From SXOA01 sp964444865 (lineage in GTDB: Bacteria; Planctomycetota; Planctomycetia; Pirellulales; Pirellulaceae): DNA of 8,141 bases. The translations under genes and the position numbers were made by a program. Shown here piece by piece: positions 4,961 through 8,141 of this stretch (positions within the stretch are counted from its first letter, which is position 1; every line of letters begins with the position of its first letter). Location of the stretch: NCBI GenBank assembly GCA_964444865.1, contig CAYUJE010000286.1, positions 1 through 8,141 of the forward strand, written 5' to 3'. Below the pieces are notes generated by a model that was not told the DNA's origin, ran no database searches, and worked only from the letters and a program-made list of their open reading frames with translations.

Positions 4961-5518
4961 ATGCTCGAGCTTCAGCTGATCTACGAGGGAAATGGCCGCT
5001 ACCGGGCAGCCACGAAACTCGATTGGCAGATTAGCCATGAGCGCTTTGGGCAAGGCGAGATTATCGAGGTCCGCGCTGGCAAGAAACGGTCGCGAAAACA
5101 GAATGGCTGGCTGCACGCGATGATAGCTGAGGCATTCGACAATCAGAGCGCCGGCCCGCAATTCGACGACAAGGAGCAGCTGCGTGCATGGCTTCTCATT
5201 CAGGCCGGCCACTGCGATGTGAAGACGTTTGAGGCGAACGCGATGACGCGCGAGGTTGCGGCGTGGCTGAGGCAGACATTCCGTGCCGTCGACTTCACCA
5301 CTGACGGCACGAGCATATTTGCAAAGACGCCGCGCAGCATCGCTTTCAAGGCATGCGGCTCGGCTGAAATGACGGAGATCGCCAACAAGGTTGCCGAGAT
5401 CATCATGGCCGACATCGTGCCGGGCACGACCTGGGCGGACTGGCAGCCGTATCTCGACGAAGGCGAGCGCCTGGCAGCCGCCGCGCGCAAACGGGCAGCA
5501 GCGAAGGAAGCAGCATGA
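4961..5518 (+). CDS. DUF1367-like phage protein, possible Nin-region recombination helper
   Basis: A 185-residue protein with the layout I recall for DUF1367 phage proteins. It opens with L-x-L-I at residues 4-7 and a G...AAT segment. A basic KKRSRKQNGWLHAMI motif lies at about 41-55, AGHCDV at about 82-87, and a PRSIAFKACGSAEM motif near 124-137 precedes a C-terminal helix. The RS-x-x-QN motif also recalls NinB/Orf, the lambda recombination mediator, so a NinB-like role is the alternative. No catalytic residues can be named. The start at 4961 has only a weak Shine-Dalgarno (TGAG about 7 nt upstream) and follows the hairpin array, which may influence its translation. Its TGA overlaps the next ATG. 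The C-terminus is Ala/Lys/Arg-rich. Confidence 0.62.
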   Translation: MLELQLIYEGNGRYRAATKLDWQISHERFGQGEIIEVRAGKKRSRKQNGWLHAMIAEAFDNQSAGPQFDDKEQLRAWLLIQAGHCDVKTFEANAMTREVAAWLRQTFRAVDFTTDGTSIFAKTPRSIAFKACGSAEMTEIANKVAEIIMADIVPGTTWADWQPYLDEGERLAAAARKRAAAKEAA

Positions 5519-5841
5519 CATCCATACCCATTCAGGAGATCCACGACACGATACGGCAGCCAGAGCCGCCGATCACGCCATACGATCCGCGCCGCTCCAG
5601 TCAGGCCCGGCCGGTTGACATGCCCAGCTACACGCGGCTTTCCCAGGAGTTGCAGGCTGTCCAGCTGCTGGCCCTCGAGCTGGCCGTCCGCGCAGCCACT
5701 GCGGAGATCGAGCGGGACATGCTGTCCAGGCGCTTGCAGGAGGTGTCACAGCCGCAGCCGGCCACAACCATGCAGTCGGTCGGGTGCGCGCTCAGTAATG
5801 CCCTCAGTATCATGGATGAGCAGCGGCGGAACAGGCGGTGA
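5515..5841 (+). CDS. Hypothetical phage protein (108 residues)
   Basis: Not recognised. The N-terminal third is Pro-rich (QPEPPITPYDPRR) and probably disordered. Residues about 38-78 (SYTRLSQELQAVQLLALELA, then RAATAEIERDMLSRRLQEV) have the heptad-like Leu pattern of a helix or short coiled coil, so it may form dimers. There is no membrane segment or metal motif. The ATG overlaps the upstream TGA (ATGA at 5515-5518) and has a GAAGGA Shine-Dalgarno about 6 nt upstream; the next gene begins 3 nt after its stop. Its place between the DUF1367-like gene and the zinc-ribbon gene suggests an accessory role in the same operon, nothing more specific. Confidence 0.7.
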   Translation: MTSIPIQEIHDTIRQPEPPITPYDPRRSSQARPVDMPSYTRLSQELQAVQLLALELAVRAATAEIERDMLSRRLQEVSQPQPATTMQSVGCALSNALSIMDEQRRNRR

Positions 5842-5844
5842 GTG

Positions 5845-6066
5845 ATGCGTGCCGATCAGTGCGTGTGTGGCGAGATGAGCCGAGTTTATCAGACGGAGCA
5901 GCATGACGGCGTGACGGTACGGCGCCGCAAATGCCGGCATTGCAACGAGACATGGACAACGCGGGAAGTAGACGGGCGGCACTACGTGGAGCCGCCACAA
6001 CGTGGCGCGATGCGGCAGGCATTGCCGCAATGGCCGCGGTCACAGGGGATTGAAGCAGCAAAGTAG
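5845..6066 (+). CDS. Small NrdR-like zinc-ribbon protein
   Basis: A 73-residue protein with C6-V-C8 and C30-R-H-C33. The segment between and after them (DGVTVRRRKC, CNETWTTRE) closely follows the N-terminal zinc ribbon of NrdR, where a conserved run of Arg precedes the second Cys pair and F-T-T-x-E follows it. NrdR represses ribonucleotide reductase genes. Here the ATP-cone domain is absent, and the first pair is C-x-C rather than C-x-x-C, so this is a stand-alone DNA- or RNA-binding ribbon. A phage activator of the Ogr/Delta kind is a further comparison. The ATG at 5845 was preferred over the adjacent GTG at 5842 because GGTG lies just upstream. The tail after residue 45 is probably unstructured. 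Confidence 0.72.
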   Translation: MRADQCVCGEMSRVYQTEQHDGVTVRRRKCRHCNETWTTREVDGRHYVEPPQRGAMRQALPQWPRSQGIEAAK

Positions 6067-6079
6067 CGTGGGGGCTGGA

Positions 6080-6598
6080 ATGACGGGCATCGAGGTCTTT
6101 GAAGTCACGGGCACTATCAAGTGGTTCGACAGGGCCAAGGGGTACGGATTTATCAGATGCCCTGACACGGACGGAGATGTGCTGCTGCACATTGGCTGCC
6201 TGCGTGCCGGCGGGCATGAGCGGGTCATAGAGGGCGCGCGGGTGCGGGCTAACGCATATCGATGTGAGCGCGGATTGCAGGCAACGCGCATCCTTGAGCT
6301 TGGGGACGAGACTTCGATCGACGCGACCAAGCTACGGCAGCGTACGCATGTGGTCGTGGTGCCGGAAAGCGATTGGCAACGCGCCGAGGTCCTGTGGTTC
6401 AATCGCCCGCGTGGGTTCGGGTTCGTCTCGCTCTGCGACGGCAGCCCCGACATCTTCGTGCACATGGAGACCGTGCGCCGCTTTGCATTCACTGAGCTGC
6501 GCACGGGTCAGACTGTGCAGATCCGCTGGGGTCTTGGCGAGAAGGGACGGATGGTCTCACACCTGCGTCCCGATCGCATCGGGGGGGCAGCCCCATGA
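6080..6598 (+). CDS. Tandem cold-shock-domain protein, alphaproteobacterial type
   Basis: A 172-residue protein with two complete cold-shock domains. Domain 1 (about 8-73) has GTIKWFDRAKGYGFI, so RNP1 is KGYGFI (20-25), and RNP2 VLLHI (34-38). Domain 2 (about 101-165) has VLWFNRPRGFGFV, with RNP1 RGFGFV (111-116) and RNP2 IFVHM (125-129). These aromatic and basic motifs bind single-stranded RNA or DNA. The order, spacing and wording (DVLLHIGCLRAGG; DIFVHMETVRR) resemble double cold-shock proteins of Alphaproteobacteria such as Caulobacter, so the gene was probably acquired from a host of that class. The ATG at 6080 has a G-run (6070-6074) 5 nt upstream. The upstream in-frame start at 6002 adds residues overlapping the zinc-ribbon gene. 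The last codons include a G7 run, and the stop overlaps the next start. Possible roles are RNA chaperone, antiterminator or ssDNA binder. Confidence 0.9.
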   Translation: MTGIEVFEVTGTIKWFDRAKGYGFIRCPDTDGDVLLHIGCLRAGGHERVIEGARVRANAYRCERGLQATRILELGDETSIDATKLRQRTHVVVVPESDWQRAEVLWFNRPRGFGFVSLCDGSPDIFVHMETVRRFAFTELRTGQTVQIRWGLGEKGRMVSHLRPDRIGGAAP

Positions 6599-7065
6599 GT
6601 AACGACTTCGGACACGAGTTTGAGACGATCATGGATCGTGAGGCGACGGAGCGGTTGCTGGCGCAGCTGCGCCAGCACCATCCAACGGCTGAGACCAATA
6701 AGGGCTGGCGGTCCATGGATCGGCCGTTGCCAATGGTGGAGAGGCCCAAGCCCGAGCCGGCGAAGGCAGTGGCGCCGGACCTTGGAGCCATCCGATCGCG
6801 TGCTGTGATTCCGCTCCGTCATGAGGTGCGCGAGGCCATCGCCTACATCGCCGAGGCGCATGACACATCGGTGAGCGACATCATGAGCGAGTCGCGTCGG
6901 CGTACAGCCACCCGCGCACGGCATGAGGCATTCGCCCTGCTTCGCTCGGCCAATTACAGCTACAGCACGATCGGTGTCGTGTTCCATCGCGACCACAGCA
7001 CCGTCATAGCGGGTATCCGGGCACACATGGCACGTCAGCAGCGCGAGGCAGATCGTGGCGCGTGA
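6595..7065 (+). CDS. DnaA domain IV-like DNA-binding protein without ATPase
   Basis: A 156-residue protein. Residues about 76-146 match the C-terminal DNA-binding domain of the replication initiator DnaA: SDIMSESRRR at 94-103, the basic helix with R107 and R109, then SYSTIGVVF, and the signature R-D-H-S-T-V at 132-137, which in DnaA contacts the DnaA box. One Gly of the usual F-G-G-R-D-H is missing (F-H-R-D-H). Residues 1-75 are hydrophilic and Pro-rich and carry no Walker motifs, so it cannot act as an AAA+ initiator by itself. It may mark a phage origin, recruit or block host DnaA, or act as a transcription factor at DnaA-box-like sites. It starts at the ATGA overlap at 6595-6598, with a GGGG-CAG-CCCC hairpin just before the ATG. 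Confidence 0.85.
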   Translation: MSNDFGHEFETIMDREATERLLAQLRQHHPTAETNKGWRSMDRPLPMVERPKPEPAKAVAPDLGAIRSRAVIPLRHEVREAIAYIAEAHDTSVSDIMSESRRRTATRARHEAFALLRSANYSYSTIGVVFHRDHSTVIAGIRAHMARQQREADRGA

Positions 7066-7381
7066 TGAGTTTCCAAAATCGGTGAAGCTCGCGGCATGGG
7101 AACGCTGCATGGGGCTGTGCGAGTGCGGCTGCGGATGGAAGATCATCGGCACGCCGCACTATGATCACTACCCGATTCCTGCCGGAATTGGCGGCCCTGG
7201 CACGTTGGAGAACTGCCGCGTGCTGGACCCGAAGCACCACAAGACGATCACCGACACCAAAGACATTCCCGCCATCGCAAAGACGCACCGCGTGCGCGAC
7301 AAGCGCCTAGGTTTGCGCTCGTCAAAGCAGGGCTTCCGAGGCTGGCGCAAGTTCGACGGATCGCTAGTCTGGAAGCGGTAG
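7055..7381 (+). CDS. HNH-nuclease-like phage protein
   Basis: A 108-residue protein. Four cysteines near the N-terminus (C18, C22, C24, C26 in RCMGLCECGC) precede an HNH-like core: H35-x-D37-H38, a G-G turn at 46-47, E52-N53, then K60-H61-H62-K63 and a D-I-x-x-I-A-K-T-H-R stretch. D37/H38, N53 and H62 fit the H, N and H of the ββα-metal motif. The second Cys pair usual in zinc-stabilised HNH proteins is missing, so zinc may be held only by the first cluster. The start is GTG at 7055 with GAGG 6 nt upstream, overlapping the DnaA-like gene by 11 nt. It is the last gene of the rightward operon, 13 nt from the convergent minus-strand gene. It could nick or cut DNA in recombination or packaging; the role is inferred from the fold. 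Confidence 0.8.
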   Translation: MARDEFPKSVKLAAWERCMGLCECGCGWKIIGTPHYDHYPIPAGIGGPGTLENCRVLDPKHHKTITDTKDIPAIAKTHRVRDKRLGLRSSKQGFRGWRKFDGSLVWKR

Positions 7382-7394
7382 GCTCCTATGTCTT

Positions 7395-7580
7395 CTACTC
7401 GCGTTTCGGCTTTGACTTGCGCCACTCAGACCGAATTGCCTTAACGTGCCGGTTCACAGCCATATCGCTGAGGCCCAAATCTTGAGCACACTCTCGTTGT
7501 GTGCCGCACAGGTGCAGGGTGAACCATTCACGCACAGCATCTCTGTTGTCCTCGCCAATCTTGACCTGCTTGTGGTTCAT
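7395..7580 (-). CDS. Small helix-turn-helix protein (61 residues)
   Basis: A 61-residue basic protein. Residues 26-50 (GTQRECAQDLGLSDMAVNRH then VKAIR) form a clear helix-turn-helix, followed by a Lys/Arg-rich tail. The ATG at 7580 has GGAGG 8 nt upstream. It follows the 93-residue gene after 15 nt, so the two probably share the promoter at 7935-7963. Small HTH proteins of this kind serve as phage regulators or excisionase-like factors; no family is recognised. It is convergent with the HNH gene and no clear terminator separates them. Confidence 0.68.
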   Translation of the reverse strand: MNHKQVKIGEDNRDAVREWFTLHLCGTQRECAQDLGLSDMAVNRHVKAIRSEWRKSKPKRE

Positions 7581-7595
7581 CCCGCTTGCCTCCGG

Positions 7596-7877
7596 TCAAA
7601 CGGGACCGAAGTCCCATTCCTTCTTGAAACCTCCGCGAGGCCCGACACTCAGGAGAATGATCCGCTGATATTGACTCGGGACGTTGCAGTTCCCGTAGCA
7701 GACGAACGTCACGCGCTTGGCGCTCTTGTTCTCTGCCATGAACCGGCGGCCCTTGCGGAGAGCTTCGCCGAACGTCGGCAACTTGTTGCGGTTCTTTGGG
7801 TCGAGAAGATCCACGACGTGGGCGATGTCGCCCATCAACTCGCGGGTGGCGGTTCCGGTGAGGGGAAGATCGAACAT
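7596..7877 (-). CDS. Hypothetical phage protein (93 residues)
   Basis: Not recognised. The 93-residue protein starts MFDLPLTGTATRELMGDIAH, continues with a helical, basic middle (PKNRNKLPTFGEALRKGRR) and ends in a probable beta region (KRVTFVCYGNCNV, RIILLSVGPRGG). It has two cysteines (C59, C63). The start is well supported: a perfect AGGAGG lies 7 nt upstream, and a near-consensus promoter lies about 60 nt further. It is the first gene of a two-gene minus-strand unit with the small HTH protein. A strong promoter and ribosome site suggest high expression, perhaps immediate-early or lysogenic, but the function is unknown. Confidence 0.75.
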   Translation of the reverse strand: MFDLPLTGTATRELMGDIAHVVDLLDPKNRNKLPTFGEALRKGRRFMAENKSAKRVTFVCYGNCNVPSQYQRIILLSVGPRGGFKKEWDFGPV

Positions 7878-7886
7878 TGTCGCCTC

Positions 7887-7959
7887 CTAGGCTGGCGGCA
7901 GTGCCGCGTTGATGTGTGCGCGTCGAATAAAGATACTATACGCGCACAAGCCAGCCTAG
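7887..7959. repeat. Nested inverted repeats around the minus-strand promoter
   Basis: Outer arms: CTAGGCTGG (7887-7895) and CCAGCCTAG (7951-7959), perfect over 9 bp. Inner arms: TGTGCGCGT (7915-7923) and ACGCGCACA (7940-7948), perfect over 9 bp, flanking the -10 and predicted start site. Between them, GCGGCA-G-TGCCGC (7895-7907) is a third, compact palindrome in the mRNA leader just before the ribosome site. The inner repeat is placed like an operator; the compact one would form a leader hairpin. Confidence 0.65.
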
Positions 7960-7963
7960 TCAA
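7935..7963 (-). promoter_or_regulatory. Strong minus-strand promoter for the 93- and 61-residue genes
   Basis: On the minus strand, TTGACT (7963-7958) is followed after exactly 17 nt by TATAGT (7940-7935): 5 of 6 matches to each hexamer. The expected start near 7928 gives a leader of about 50 nt ending in AGGAGG. The inner inverted repeat flanks the -10, so repression by a dimeric DNA-binding protein is likely. Confidence 0.8.
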
Positions 7964-7994
7964 TATGGAAAATCGCTTCGTTGTACGAATTTTC

Positions 7995-8129
7995 TCACCA
8001 TATTCGGATGACGGACACGCGGCCGATGAAGTCTGCGCCGAGGGTCAGTTGCCACCAGTTCGGCCCGCTATTCCACAGTCTGCGCGCGCCTGGACTTGGC
8101 CCTTTGTATCCCCACACAACCTTCCACAT
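7995..8129 (-). CDS. Trp-rich 44-residue small protein
   Basis: An ATG at 8129, preceded by GGAGG at the very edge of the window with ideal 7-nt spacing, opens a 44-codon frame ending at 7995. The product begins MWKVVWGYKGPSPGARRLWN and ends ADFIGRVSVIRIW. Six of 44 residues are tryptophan (2, 6, 19, 25, 26, 44), and the protein is basic with no long membrane segment. The alternating hydrophobic end suggests beta structure. The strong ribosome site and absence of a competing gene support it. No family is recognised. It lies upstream of, and in the same direction as, the promoter at 7935-7963. An AT-rich imperfect hairpin (about 7962-8004) overlaps its end. Confidence 0.6.
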   Translation of the reverse strand: MWKVVWGYKGPSPGARRLWNSGPNWWQLTLGADFIGRVSVIRIW

Positions 8130-8141
8130 GGTTGATCCTCC

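Noticed and set aside
7446..8135. A 229-codon plus-strand open frame across the right end
   Set aside because: It covers the promoter, ribosome site and genes of the minus strand, which are each well supported, and its own product shows no domain and no good ribosome site.

Overview
The window reads as part of a temperate phage or prophage, probably of an alphaproteobacterium. The phage call rests on a divergent cro/cI-type switch, a RusA-type resolvase, an SSB-like protein, a DUF1367-like protein, a DnaA domain IV protein and an HNH protein, packed as short genes with 4-nt start/stop overlaps. The host guess rests on the tandem cold-shock-domain protein, whose architecture and wording resemble the double cold-shock proteins known from Alphaproteobacteria such as Caulobacter. 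The base composition is moderately GC-rich. No rRNA, tRNA, transposase, integrase or CRISPR array is visible. No stretch above 300 nt lacks a gene.

Layout. Positions 1-1968 hold a leftward (minus) operon read from the switch outwards. In transcription order it has a YdaS/Cro-like regulator, a two-HTH protein with a Cys/His tail, a 64-residue HTH protein, an XRE-type protein, a RusA-type Holliday junction resolvase, and the start of a small membrane protein cut by the window edge. Positions 1969-2052 are the switch: a near-consensus leftward promoter that would give an almost leaderless cro mRNA, and a cluster of inverted repeats next to the repressor start. The rightward cI-like repressor (2053-2697) has an S24/LexA-type C-terminal fold that appears to lack the catalytic serine.

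Positions 2698-2905 hold a second rightward promoter with an AT-rich upstream tract and a perfect palindrome across its spacer and -10, followed by a large leader hairpin. The rightward early operon runs 2906-7381. Its genes are an unknown, a coiled-coil protein, an SSB-like protein, a 193-nt gap filled by four successive stem-loops, a DUF1367-like protein, an unknown, a NrdR-like zinc ribbon, a tandem cold-shock protein, a DnaA domain IV protein and an HNH protein. Relative to lambda, this operon sits where the left (recombination) operon would be, transcribed in the same direction as cI.

Positions 7395-8129 hold three small minus-strand genes convergent with the early operon. Two share a strong promoter set inside nested inverted repeats; the third is a Trp-rich 44-residue ORF at the right edge.

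How it works together (inference): Cro-like and CI-like proteins compete for the switch. The leftward operon carries further regulators and the resolvase. The rightward operon supplies ssDNA binding, probable recombination or replication helpers, and nucleic-acid-binding proteins (cold-shock, DnaA domain IV, zinc ribbon) that could redirect host replication or RNA metabolism. The least explained parts are the four-hairpin array at 4776-4942, the degenerate repressor protease domain, and the two unrelated operator-like palindromes at the two main promoters.
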